Source of the DNA: Rhizopus arrhizus
Taxonomy: Eukaryota; Mucoromycota; Mucoromycetes; Mucorales; Rhizopodaceae
Direction: 5' to 3'
Assembly: GCA_024220505.1 (NCBI GenBank)
Contig: JAKZZE010000023.1
Span: 186,001 to 250,000, forward strand
DNA: 64,000 nucleotides
Shown here piece by piece: positions 43,640-54,466 of this stretch. How positions within the stretch are numbered: position 1 is the first letter of the stretch; every line of letters begins with the position of its first letter. Under the pieces are notes generated by a model. It was not told the origin of the DNA. It did no database searches and worked only from the letters and a program-made list of their open reading frames with translations. The position numbers were made by a program, and so were the translations under genes.

Positions 43640-44310
43640 AGCCAAATGCAGAATCAGTTGGAAGGCCCACTTTCATTCGGTTGATAGAAATGCATACACG
43701 AACTTGGATAACCAGATGAATGAAGGCAGAGATGGATCATTCAAGCGATTGTGTATTTATTGATAAAGCTGCTTTTCATATCCATAGAAAAAGGACTGCA
43801 ACTTGGCCCAGGATGGATCGTGCGGAGGTAGTTTATCAAAGGCACGGGTAAAAGCAACAAGTGCATTTGGGCAATCTCTTAAATTAGTGTCATTAATACA
43901 GCAGTAAGGTGATCAAGAGGTTTGGCTTTAGATGGAAAGAGGGAATTAAGAGATAGTGTACCTGTTAGAAAGACCCAAAACAGAAGTGGCACTGTGAGAG
44001 GGCATTATATCAGCTTTATGCGTAATACAGTGGATGCTTTGAATAAAAAGAAACGATTCAAGGGGCAATATATTGTGATAGATAATGTGCCTATGCACAG
44101 AAACATTGATGTTGAAAAACAGATCAATAGCCATAAGCATGACTGCATCTATCTTGCTATTTTTCTAATTGAATCACACTGAGTTTCTCTGGTCTGTTTG
44201 CAAAATTGAGATGAAACGAAAGTAGCTGGTACAAAAGGAGAATTTGACCTCAAGGATATGGTATGCATGTAGAGATATTCTTCAGAGCGACCCTCAAGCC
44301 CTTTGTAGAT
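43640..44310 (+). pseudogene. Decayed Tc1/mariner-like transposase
   Basis: Plus-strand frames contain SDCVFIDKAAFHIHRKRT near 43750 (first catalytic Asp region). After stops follows GTVRGHYISFMRNTVDALNK then YIVIDNVPMHRN near 44070 (second Asp). The Glu region after IYLAIF is frameshifted. Several stops make it non-functional. It differs from both other Tc1 families in this window. Terminal repeats were not located. Confidence 0.65.
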
Positions 44311-44397
44311 ATTCTGTAACAAGATTTGGTAATTGTTTGAATCAAATAAAAATTACAATCTGCTATACAGCACGTTCATAACAAATTGATTTTATTT

Positions 44398-44793
44398 TTA
44401 AATGCATTGAACTGTCAATGCTTTATATCGCCCAAAAGCAGTCCTTGATACTAAATCATACTGATTTATTTCAGACACTAAGCAATGAATTTTGCACTCT
44501 ATCAGTTTTAAAGCGTCTTTTTCCTTATGATCACCAACAGTTTCCTTGTATGATAAAGCAACCTTCTGGTGAATAGATAACCCGGCATTCATCAGTGTTC
44601 TGCTGCTCGGTGTCTCAATGGACTCATTACAAATCTGAATAATTTTGGCATTTAAGACACAGCAGGCTCTATAACTATCGAGGTTGTCATGAATATCAAC
44701 ATCTGAATAGCTAATTTTGGAAATGGCCAGTTTCGTCCAAAATCCAGTCTTTATGGTATTGTCTAGTCCACCATAAGCTCCATCATCAGTCAC
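44398..44793 (-). pseudogene. Fragment of an unrecognised protein-coding gene
   Basis: A 131-residue minus-strand frame: MTDDGAYGGLDNTIKTGFW, then SYRACCVLNAKIIQICNE and HKEKDALKLIECKIHCLVSE. Upstream on the minus strand (to about 45060) are further broken pieces (INMIDKSHWKDGWTDVVIGK) separated by stops. The sequence appears to be a once-coding gene now decayed, next to a dead transposase. I do not recognise it. Confidence 0.35.
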
Positions 44794-46391
44794 TTTTTAG
44801 ATTAAACAACGATTCGGCCTCCTCCCATTGCAATTCCTTCTCTGCCAATACTAAAGATGGGCCATCCCTCTTTGTTCGCCAGCCAAAGAAATAAAAGGTA
44901 TCGATAGACATTTTCGATTTTTAATCTACATCTTACTTTTTCCTATAACGACATCTGTCCAGCCATCTTTCCAATGACTCTTGTCGATCATATTGATTTC
45001 TGGTGCCTCAGCTCTTGTTTTCTCCCTGATTATTGGACGCACCCACTAGGAATTAACTATGGATGGTCTTTCTTTTATCAGCAGAACTAGGTCTTTTGTC
45101 TATGTCGCTGTTTGCCTCCTTCAAAAAAGGCAGAGACCACCCTGTCCAGCAGATTCAATTGGCTACACTCTGTTCTTTGATTTCCCCCCTACTCTCAGAC
45201 GCGTAACTCATTTTAGCCTTTATAAAGCCAAGTTAATTAAAAAAGAAAAAGAGCAACATACAAGTTTAATGACATTCAAGGTGGTACAGTGAAGAAGGAT
45301 CGGCCTATGTCAGCCAATGATCAAAAACGGCTTGTGACACGTTTAGCTATCTATGTTTTGTATTGAATTAATCACAAACACAAAGATAGAAACATTTTAA
45401 ATTAATACCTTTAAAAGGAAAATTTATTTTTGAACACAAAGTTACTGTGTTCACTTTAGGAAACTTCCCTCGTCATTCTCTCCTACTCTCCGCGAATCGC
45501 AAATGTCTCGGTTAGACTCAAGTTGAAAATGAGAAAAAAAAAAAAACATGTTTTGAAATTTCGATTGATGGTGAACAAAAAACAAGGTCTGTGGGCTTTA
45601 TTTTTGTGATGACAACTCACTAAACGTAGTGCGATACGAACAAGTATCGTGTGGAGACACACATCCTCTGTACTGGCATTCACTACTTTGCTCTCTTGCT
45701 TTCAAAAAGAATAAGTCTTCTAAACCATTGCAAGACTCGATAATTTTGTGTCTCTGTGGGTGTCTGAAGCCGCATAAGTCATTGGAATCAATTCAAGTGT
45801 GTCCAGTTCTTTTCGACTTTTCAAAAAACGATACTGTTGGTTCAAGCGCTTGTTCAGTGAAACCTAAATGAGTGAAACATTCATTTTAAAGTATACGAGG
45901 TGTTGTGGTATAATGAAAGAACGAATCATACCAATTTTGTGCATTTTGGTATTTTTAGTGAAGTCTGTGACACTCTACGCGATATTTTGCAAGCAAATAT
46001 TTGCTTTAGTGAATACAGCTCCAATAGCAAATGGATGAGATTATTATTCTTGGTCATCATAATCAATATATTTAAAATAAACTTGTACATTTATTTGCAA
46101 AGTCGCTGTTAATCAATGCGTTTTTGATTTTTTTTTTTTTAAAAAAAAAAAATACAAGACATTGTGTAAAGATGCTAAACCAATCAGCATTTTTTTGATG
46201 TTACAAGAACACAAAAATCGTTAAATTTAATATGCATATATATTGTATTTTTCCGAAATCTATTATGAGTATTAACATGATATCTTGGCTTGAATGAAAT
46301 TTAGAAAATAATCAGTCGCTTTTATTAAGCATAACCATCCCTGAAACAGCATGTGTGTATGTATCAAACTGAGATGTAACCATTCTTGCTC
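44794..46391. other. Region without a recognised gene
   Basis: This region includes the broken upstream pieces noted for the fragment at 44398, a short plus frame at 45629-45871 with several Cys (IILCLCGCLKPHKS), and a T/A-run at 46129-46151. I assign nothing. Confidence 0.35.
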
Positions 46392-46399
46392 TATATAAA
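46392..46399 (+). promoter_or_regulatory. TATA box of the polygalacturonase gene
   Basis: TATATAAA lies 73-80 bp before the start codon of the GH28 gene, followed by a pyrimidine-rich leader. This spacing matches the TATA boxes seen before other secreted-protein genes here. Confidence 0.65.
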
Positions 46400-46471
46400 G
46401 CCAGGTCCTTTTTTCCATCCAGAAATTCAAATTATCATCCCCATTCACTTGCAAGCCCAATTGCTCTAACA

Positions 46472-47671
46472 ATGGTTCAATTCCTCTCTTTAAGTTCCTC
46501 TGTCGCTGCTTTCTTTTTGCTTTCTCTTGGCATCCATGATGTTGCTGCTGCTGCTAACTGTGTTGTGGCCCCAAGCAGTGGCGATGCTGCTGCCAACATT
46601 GTTTCTGCCTTCAACAGCTGTAATAACGGTGGCACGGTCACCTTCACCAAGGGCGTGACCTACAACTTGAACAGTGTTGTCACTATCCAAGGTCTCCAGC
46701 ATGTCAATGTCAATTTTGCTGGTACGATCAACTTGCCTGCTCGTAGCTCCTCCTTCAAGAACTTGGATCACTACATTGAACTCAAGGGTGACAATGTTCA
46801 AGTTTTCGGTGGTGGAACTGTGAATGGTAACGGACAGGCTTGGTAAGTTTTTGACGCTTTATCCTTAACAGCTGCCAACACGTTACTTAGGTATGATGCC
46901 CAGGACCATACTGCGCCTACTGTTTTCCGTTTCAGTCTTACAAACTCTAAAGTCTCTGGAATCAACATCGTCAACGCTCCCAGAGCGCATCTGGGCGTCA
47001 CCAACTCTCAAAACCTGGTTCTTGACAATATCACCCTCAAGACGGTCTCTACCAGCAAAAACCTTGCCAAGAACACCGATGCCTTGGACGTTTCCTCTTC
47101 TCAGGGCATCATCTTTCAAAACTCTCACCTGACCGTGGGTGATGACTGCCTGGCTATCAACGGTGGCGTGACCAACATCACGTTGAACAATGTGAACTGT
47201 GTCGGCGGCCACGGTTTCAGCGTTGGATCCCTTGGTAAAGGCGGCGCGACTGAAAATGTCAATCTGGTTCGTATCCTGAACAGCAGCTGCACCAATTGTC
47301 AAAACGGTGTGCGTATCAAGACCTGGCCGGGTGGAAAGGGTAAAGTGTCAGATGTAAAGTACATCGGCCTCAGTCTGGTCAATGTGGACAATCCGATTGT
47401 TATCACAACACACTACTGTGACCCGAACCAGCAGAGCTACTGTAACGGTAACGATGCGAGCTCTTTGTCCATCACGGGCGTTACCATCAGTGGCATCACT
47501 GGTTCCGTCTCCTCTGCCGGTAACCCCATTGTCGACATTGACTGTTCTACCAACACTCCCTGTACCGACTTTACCATCTCTGGTGTCAATGTCAACAAGG
47601 CTTCCAATACCAAAAAGAACGTCTGTATCAACTTGCAAGGCTCTAGTGGCTTCCCTATCTGTTCCCAATAA
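46472..47671 (+). CDS. Polygalacturonase, glycoside hydrolase family 28, secreted
   Basis: Two exons (46472-46842, 46891-47671) give 383 residues. The signal peptide is about residues 1-28 (LSLSSSVAAFFLLSLGI, then AAAA). The body is a parallel beta-helix with the four GH28 active-site blocks: NTDALD near residue 184, VGDDCLAI near 206, GGHGFSVGSLG near 229 and VRIKTWPG near 264. The Asp residues of NTD and DD are the general acid/base and the His of GHG is essential. Eight or more Cys suggest disulphides (CIN…FPICSQ at the end). It cleaves polygalacturonic acid in pectin outside the cell, typical of plant-rotting Mucorales. Endo versus exo action cannot be decided by eye. Confidence 0.95.
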
Positions 47672-48672
47672 GTTTATTGAATCCATGGGTCTATCAATAC
47701 GTACCCCTTACACTTGCCCCTTTATCTTTTTTGTTTATGATTAAATAAAGTGTAGACTACAAAACTAAGAGCAAAGTTAGGAAAGATAATTGATCCAGAA
47801 CAAAAAACATAAAAGTGAAGAATGCAAAAAGAAAGAAGAAAACTTGGCCATGCCAATTGAAGATGTAGTATATGAGACAGAATTTGAGATCATAGTATGC
47901 TTCGGCAGGAACAAAATTAAGAAAAACAAAGTTTGAAAGAGAAATTCAACGGGATGTTTAGTCACTCAGTCCTGCAGCAGCAAGTGGAGCAAGACAGAGT
48001 TACTGCTAATTACAATCAACAGAATTAAATTTGAAAGAGCAAACAAAAGATCTAAATCTCTCGCAAAAGAAACAAAACTGTCTGTCCCTTCTGGGGTACT
48101 CGGCATGACTTGCTTTGAGGCGAACGCTGAAAAGGATTGGATGACTGCAGAGTAGATCCCATACGATAGAGGTCGTCGACCTGATTTATAAGCTCTACTG
48201 GTCCTATTGGGTCAAAGGCAACCCAGAAAAATAAAACTGAACTCATTTCCGACAGCTCAATATGGCTCGAAGTATCTTTGCAGTTGACTGCAATCTCTTT
48301 TGTTTGAATAATTGTTTATTTAGCCCTAGAGGTTTGCTGTGTATTTGCTCGTCTTTATTCTCACATGATCAGTCGCTCTGATGATTCTGTTGTCCATGCA
48401 GCCCTCATCACTTGAATGATGTTCTGGGGAAACGAAAACGCCACGTGTACTGTTAAGGACAAGACTTTGAAAGACCCTAACTTGCCCCTGATTCTTGTGG
48501 TTTTCAATGCTAGTATGTGAAACACGATTACATACAATTGCAAAAGACGGGCATTATTTCAATAGAAGTAAGGTTGCTATCTAAAGTAGGTTAGAAACAC
48601 TTCAAGTTCAATGTGTAATTCATGAAAAAAATATTATGGATTGACAACTATGCTTGCATATCACGTCAAATT
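47672..48672. other. Intergenic region without a recognised gene
   Basis: The polygalacturonase 3' end carries AATAAAG near 47743. Beyond that, short frames around 48050-48250 and 48361-48543 show no motif. Confidence 0.4.
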
Positions 48673-51360
48673 TTATTTCAAAAAACGAAATTCTAACAAG
48701 ACATTAACGATACAACAAGTAGAATAAATAATAATCATCCACCAGCCCAAGCTTTTGTTGATGTGGTATCCGTTGATGTTGACAACCACTAGGGTACTTA
48801 GTAAGACAGTGATAAGACCGCAAGAAGAGATCAAAATGGTAGGTGCAACATCGAGTGCATAAGGTTTGCCTGTGATCCAGGTTTGGTAAGTGGATGAGAT
48901 ACCTACACCCAACACCATGTCTAGAATGTGTGTTACTATATCTGTGTACAGAAATAATTATATCATCTTACTTAACAATGGGCCTGCATAACAGGCAGAG
49001 ATGGCCATCGTAGGAAATCCCATTTTAGCAATAGCCGTATTCGCCACGAAATCACCTACACTGTTTCCCTATTCAAAAAAAAAACAAATAAATACATCGT
49101 GTCCATCATGCTTCTCCCACTGACTCACAAGCGCAAATATCGTTAAACCCATAATAGCCTCACTAATGTCAAAAATACTTCCTAAAGCTTGTAATAGCCC
49201 CACCATTTCATTTGCCAGTAAAAAGATCCAATTCAATGCAATCACAAAGCCACCAAAAGACAGCATCCAATACCATTCGGGTGGTTCGTTTTGTTTTGTA
49301 GCATAGAGAACCCAACAAGCCAAGAAACAGCCGGTGATGAACCCGATCAATATATAATCTGGACTGATAAACCCATTCACTACATACACAGAGGATAAGT
49401 TTTTTTTATAAATGAACATTAAATACTTTACAGGCCATAACGCAAGCAATAAAGGTCATCGAACACAGAGCTTGAGTGACTAGCAACCATCGACACCAGC
49501 CAGTCTTTTCCGGTTGCTCTTCTTCAACGATATATTCTTCCGTCAAATAGCTTTTATTGATAACCACTTCTGGCACTTCACTCAAGACCTCAATATCATC
49601 CACGTGAATATCCTCTGTGACGGGCAAGGTCAAAGTCAAGATCAGCACAACGGGTAATGCGATCAGTGCATTCAGTTTAGCAAACTGGGTTTTTGTATGC
49701 CAGTCTTTTAAAGTAGGAAACAAGACGGTGGAGATCTCTGACGGCCATGAGACCCTTGCACTGGACGATACTTTATCGATAACAGACACTTGCTCCTCTG
49801 ATTGCCCCTGTCTGATCTCGTTGTCATCCAAGATGATTTCTGGTAGATCCAGATTGGGTGGTGGTGAAGATATAAACGTAAAATAATCCTCTTGCTGATG
49901 TTGACCTTCAGTAGATGGGTGGGATAAGAAGTCGATGGCTGTACGCGGTCGGGATAGACAAGGTACAGAGGATTGAGATGACCTTTGGGTCATGGTGGGT
50001 ATCGAAAGGTGCTGTGCACTATTGGCTCTGCGTATACTTGACACTTGTTCTTGAAACTAAAACACAGATGAGTTATGTTGTTCGCTATCTCACTCAAACT
50101 TACATCGATCGCGCCAAAGAGTGAAGTACGAATGCCCACTCTAGGGGACATGGGATGTCGATAGTGAGATGAGATCGATCCGCTGTTACTTCTAGTACGC
50201 GGATAATTGGAATGAAAAGAAGATTTTCTTGAAAGATGGGATGAATTGGAAGAGACAGGTTTGATGATATGCCCCAAATGTTCTTGAGATGGGTATTCTC
50301 TTTGTAACTTCCTTTGTGGATCTGCTGCTGATCAGTATGGATGTCTAAAATTAAATAAGTTACCTTCTTGGCTTAGTAGTCGAGATGTCTCTGTTAATAA
50401 ATCTTGTACGGTATGAATCGATTTTGATTCGGGCACAGCTGGTGTCTCTGTCCCTGGAAATCGAAAGGTACTCATCACAACCACAATCACATAAAGCAGA
50501 TAATAAGTAATGAGCAGTAGCCCATGATACCAGCAAATCCGTCTATGATAAACAATCCAAGTCATCATCATAATGGCGCCTGTCAGAAAGGAAGCGTCAC
50601 GCATGAATGTGATTCGTTTGGATTGAAAAGGTCGAATGATGCCCATACAACCTGATACGACAGAGACAATAAAAAAAGCGGCACCGATCAATTCACCGAT
50701 AGCTAATGAACCAGATCCACTGTTCATTGCACTAATTGAAAATGTGAATATGTGTTGGTATTGATGGGATAGATAATTACGTAAAAGTACTAAATAAATC
50801 AGGACTTCCGTTACCAAATGCAAGGACAGTTACACCAGCCTATCAACACAAAGGGTTCTAATGTAAATCTAAAAACATTTGATTCACGTACCATACTTTC
50901 TGATAATTGAAGTTTTGAAGAAATCATTTGTAAATTAGGGCCTATTTTGTGTTAATAAATAGAATTCATAATCAAGACAACTTACAAAAAAAGTCGGCTG
51001 CAACCACGCTTACTGCACCAAACAAAAACAGTAGGCCTGAGATCTAATAAAGTGTGAATGTGATGTAAGCAAAGATATGAGTTACCATCAAGAATAAAAT
51101 GAATGGTTTCCAAAGTGTTGAACAATAATAAACTTTCAAGAAATAACCACTAAATCCTTGACAAGATGCGATAACAAATGCACACTGATCATCATGGCTT
51201 TCAATACCTTTACACTACACAGTAACATGTTAAACAATGTCAACATAGTCAATAAGCTTACTGTCTTTTGATGATGTGAAGAAGTTGGAAATAAGAGTGA
51301 AGCAGATACAATGAGTGGAAATAGATAAAGCAGTAAAAGTAACTTAAAATAAACTTTCAT
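48673..51360 (-). CDS. Cation/Ca2+ exchanger (NCLX/Ecm27-type, CaCA superfamily)
   Basis: Eleven exons join in frame to 735 residues: 51360-51262, 51214-51086, 51043-50986, 50941-50892, 50839-50781, 50731-50364, 50327-50104, 50056-49432, 49379-49129, 49068-48972, 48920-48673. The N-terminus is a signal-like helix (MKVYFKLLLLLYLFPLIVSA), then a Cys-rich luminal loop (CKGIESHDDQC). The first alpha-repeat is AGVTVLAFGNGSPDLFSTF and the second is ALGNSVGDFVANTAIAKMG. Both hold the GN(S/G)xxD ion-binding pattern. A long Ser-rich cytosolic loop (exons 7-8) separates two sets of about five to six membrane helices. Family role: exchange of Ca2+ for Na+, K+ or H+ across internal or mitochondrial membranes. 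FFCPNLQ before the first repeat supports the CCX/NCLX group. Confidence 0.9.
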
Positions 51361-52187
51361 CGTTTGAAAGAAGAAAAGAAAAAAAAAAAAAAAAAAAAAA
51401 AAGGTTTGATCCCTTAATTATTATCAGTTGAAGAGATTGAGCGGTGAATGAAAAATGTGGCATGAAATATAGAAAATCCAGAAATACAACAAATCTCAGT
51501 TTAGACAATGGTCTTTTCATTCTTTTGAATCTTATTCTCTGTCTTATAAGTGCATAAGGTTGACATTAAGAATGAATAAGATATTTAATTGATAAATTAT
51601 TATAGAATAAGTAGGGTTGACAGAAAGAAAAGATTACGTCAATCCCTCATTTTACTTGTTAAACATAAAAGAAAGTTCTTTTTCTTCTTATCAAGCATTG
51701 TTTCAAATGAAAAGAAATTAGCGCTTGTTTCTTTCATAAGGAACCTATTTTGTTTTCTATATGATGCAATATATGATGACAGACTGTCTCATTGGCTTCC
51801 AACTTTCACAATGAACCTTATAGCAGTAACAAGATAAGACCTGAAAGATGACATATAACATGCGTCACTTTTATTTTTTTTATTCATTTAGGCCATCTTA
51901 TAAGATACTAAAGAAGTATCTCTTTCAGTTTGTTTGTAAACAAAAGAAATCTTAAATGTATAAAGTGATCAGCGTAGATTATGAAGTCATTTATTTATAT
52001 TCTCAAACATAAACACTTTAAAGAAAATGAATACAACTTGAGATTAAAGAAGTTCATTACTGTCTTTAACCTTTTGTTCAAATATTTCACTTGATCATTT
52101 CAAAGGTCATACGCCACACATTTACACACACAAATTGTGTAACAAATCTAAAGAACTTTCTTGTCGATCTCTCTTGCCTATTTAAAG

Positions 52188-52246
<59 letters not shown>

Positions 52247-52423
52247 TCCACATCTTTTTCGTGCACCGCAGAGAAAAATTTGTTGTCGTACCTAAACGAA
52301 TCCCTGTTGACTCCAATGTGATATATGCTCTCTGAGCCACGCTTTATTTTCCTTTTTTATAATAATAAACTTGTTTTCCCTTTCTTTCCCATCTCTTTCT
52401 AAGCTGCGTATTGTGGAGTAACT
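51361..52423. other. Intergenic region with long A-runs
   Basis: It contains A-runs at 51379-51402 and 52188-52244. An 82-residue plus frame at 51589-51837 looks like chance. I see no gene. Confidence 0.45.
52188..52244 (+). repeat. Poly(A) tract, 57 nt
   Basis: The longest homopolymer in the window, preceded by TTTAAAG and followed by CTTCCACATC. It could mark the tail of a retrotransposed sequence, but no element body is evident beside it. Its exact length may be affected by assembly. Confidence 0.9.
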
Positions 52424-53235
52424 ATGACTGGTCAGCCTCTTAATAATGAGTAGAACAAGAAGTATTTGAATTGATTAGACGCTTTAAGATTGAAGAACAA
52501 ACAACAACTCAACGAGCCAGAGAAGAGCGAGGGTTACCATCGAAAATCGCTTCTCCTTTAGACGAGCTTACGAAGCAACAGCACCAAGATAATTCCAAGC
52601 GTTACAAGCGAGAAATTAGCAAATATCACCATGAAGAGTGGACTGTGGCGGAAGAGATCAACCAGTCTTTCCTACCAAAACTCAAACAGTACACCGTTGG
52701 CACTACCCAAGTGGTCAACGCTCACTACAAAGGAGTAGAGATTAGCCGCTTACATGGGAGAGCAGCAACATAAATCTTCGACCAACTCCTTACCATCCAA
52801 TCAGGAGAGCTATTAGCAGAGGAAGCCAACCAATTTTTGGTTGAAGCGTTGGAAAGTGCCAAAAGACTTGCACCTTTCATAGCTCAAAAAAAAAAAGAGG
52901 AGTTTGAATTTTGCACAAGATTCCTGCAGCCATGTTTCTAAAAGTTATTTGACTGTGATGATGACCAAATGATGTTCAAGCGGCTCAATAACAGTTGATT
53001 TACTAACACAGACATGGATGCCAATCAAAACCTGCCAGATGGTTGCGCTGAAAACGATCATAAAGTTATTGGCTATTTTGAAGTCAAGCCAATCAAGTAT
53101 GCAAAAAATCACAAAAAAATGAATATTGATTTGCATCGATTGTGCACGTTCTCTAAAGCCAGTACAGCTAAATACAAGTCAAAACACAAGTTTCAAGTCA
53201 TGGCAGTAGGTAAGGTATTTATTAAATTGCAGTAA
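52424..53235 (+). pseudogene. DIRS-type gag-like ORF fragment joined to an ExK-containing fragment
   Basis: MTGQPLNNE at 52424 is followed by a stop and a frame change into VFELIRRFKIEEQTTTQRA, then SRLHGRAAT, a stop, and IFDQLLTIQSGELLAEEANQ to about 52930. I recall this as the first ORF of Mucorales DIRS-like retroelements. From about 52980 a different piece reads NDHKVIGYFEVKPIKYAKNH in frame to 53235, with an intron-like GTAAGG near 53209. EVK following IGY is reminiscent of the ExK half of a PD-(D/E)XK core. Stops and frameshifts show both are dead. Confidence 0.45.
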
Positions 53236-54162
53236 ATCATCTAATGTGATCTTTACTTGCTTTAGGTCTTCTTCATGTTTCAGATAAAAAGTGTGAACAG
53301 CATAAATCATCCAAGAAGGTACGCCCAAGATTAAAAGACTTATTCTTACAGCTCCAGATATTAAAATTGTGATTCAGGAAATGTTTAATGTTCTGTTCAC
53401 TAAAGGTATGTTATTTCTTTAATAGTTTGTTCTTTATGGCTGTATAATCTATTCTAATGTGCTTTTTTTTTTCAATTGACCAATAAAAATTTTCTCATTT
53501 ATTTGAAAAGTACAGTATATTGGATGAACTTGGGTCCTATACTTTGGCTTTCCATACCCTATTCTGAACGCAGCAGATGTATCCGTTAGTGACTTGGTTA
53601 GCTGCCTGGTGGCCAATCAAAGCCCTGTCACAAACATCCTGACCACTCTTTTTATATAATGTCTTGATATATATCGAAGGTTACAAACACCGACTACTGT
53701 TGAGGATCCCTTGTCTTTCCTTTTAAATTTATTGTCCACTCGCAAACACGCTTCTTTCAATCTGTTTCCTCTTGATTTCTTCGCTGGTCCACACCATATC
53801 TGATTCTATTTGAGCTCGATTACTTTCATCAAAAACTGCTTCTCTTACCTTTACTCTTTCCCAGAAAATGACTCTTGGATTGGTTGCCCCACAACTCAAA
53901 CTGATATTTATAACACGTCTTTCCCTTCTTCATTTACTTTTCTTTCCTTTTTTTTTCGTTCTCGGTCCCAAGTGATGTTTTTTGATCCCTTTACGCTCTT
54001 TTCTGATCTGACTCGAGTGATGAAGGTGTATTAAAGATGCCACGCGCTCGTTAAAGTCTTCTTTTATTATTATTGTAAATAAAAATTTATATTGAATCGT
54101 AAACATAGCTTTAAATTATACAACATGGACATCTTTAGCAATCTCACACGACATTAAAGTAT
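53236..54162. other. Region without a recognised gene
   Basis: T/C-rich, with short frames only. A segment near 53520-53650 is slightly GC-richer and may be part of a decayed repeat. Nothing is assignable. Confidence 0.35.
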
Positions 54163-54282
54163 TTAATAAGGAAAATACGATAGTTTCTCATCAACAATGT
54201 AATCTATAGGCTCAGGCCTTCCATGCTCCTCAATAACAGTTCCTTTATCGTCTTGGTAAAAATCAATATTGCGCTCTGCCAT
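54163..54282 (-). CDS. Possible microprotein (39 aa)
   Basis: ATG at 54282 reads MAERNIDFYQDDKGTVIEEH and continues GRPEPIDYIVDEKLSYFPY before a stop at 54163. The sequence is acidic, lacks low complexity and has a protein-like residue mix, unlike chance frames in AT-rich DNA. It lies 185 bp downstream of the Doa10 stop, on the same strand. No domain is recognised, and no promoter element is clear. Confidence 0.35.
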   Translation of the reverse strand: MAERNIDFYQDDKGTVIEEHGRPEPIDYIVDEKLSYFPY

Positions 54283-54466
54283 GATTATTCAATTTTTGTA
54301 CAAAGTGCGACTTTACTTTCAAGAAGCAGTACATTTTAGGCTGTGACTTATTTGATATCAAACAAATCTTATTTTATTCTCATGTTTTATTCTCTCTTGT
54401 TAAATCAGAAGTTTTCATTTGATTTTAATAATAAAAGGGAAATAAGGTGTTTATAAATGAAATATG

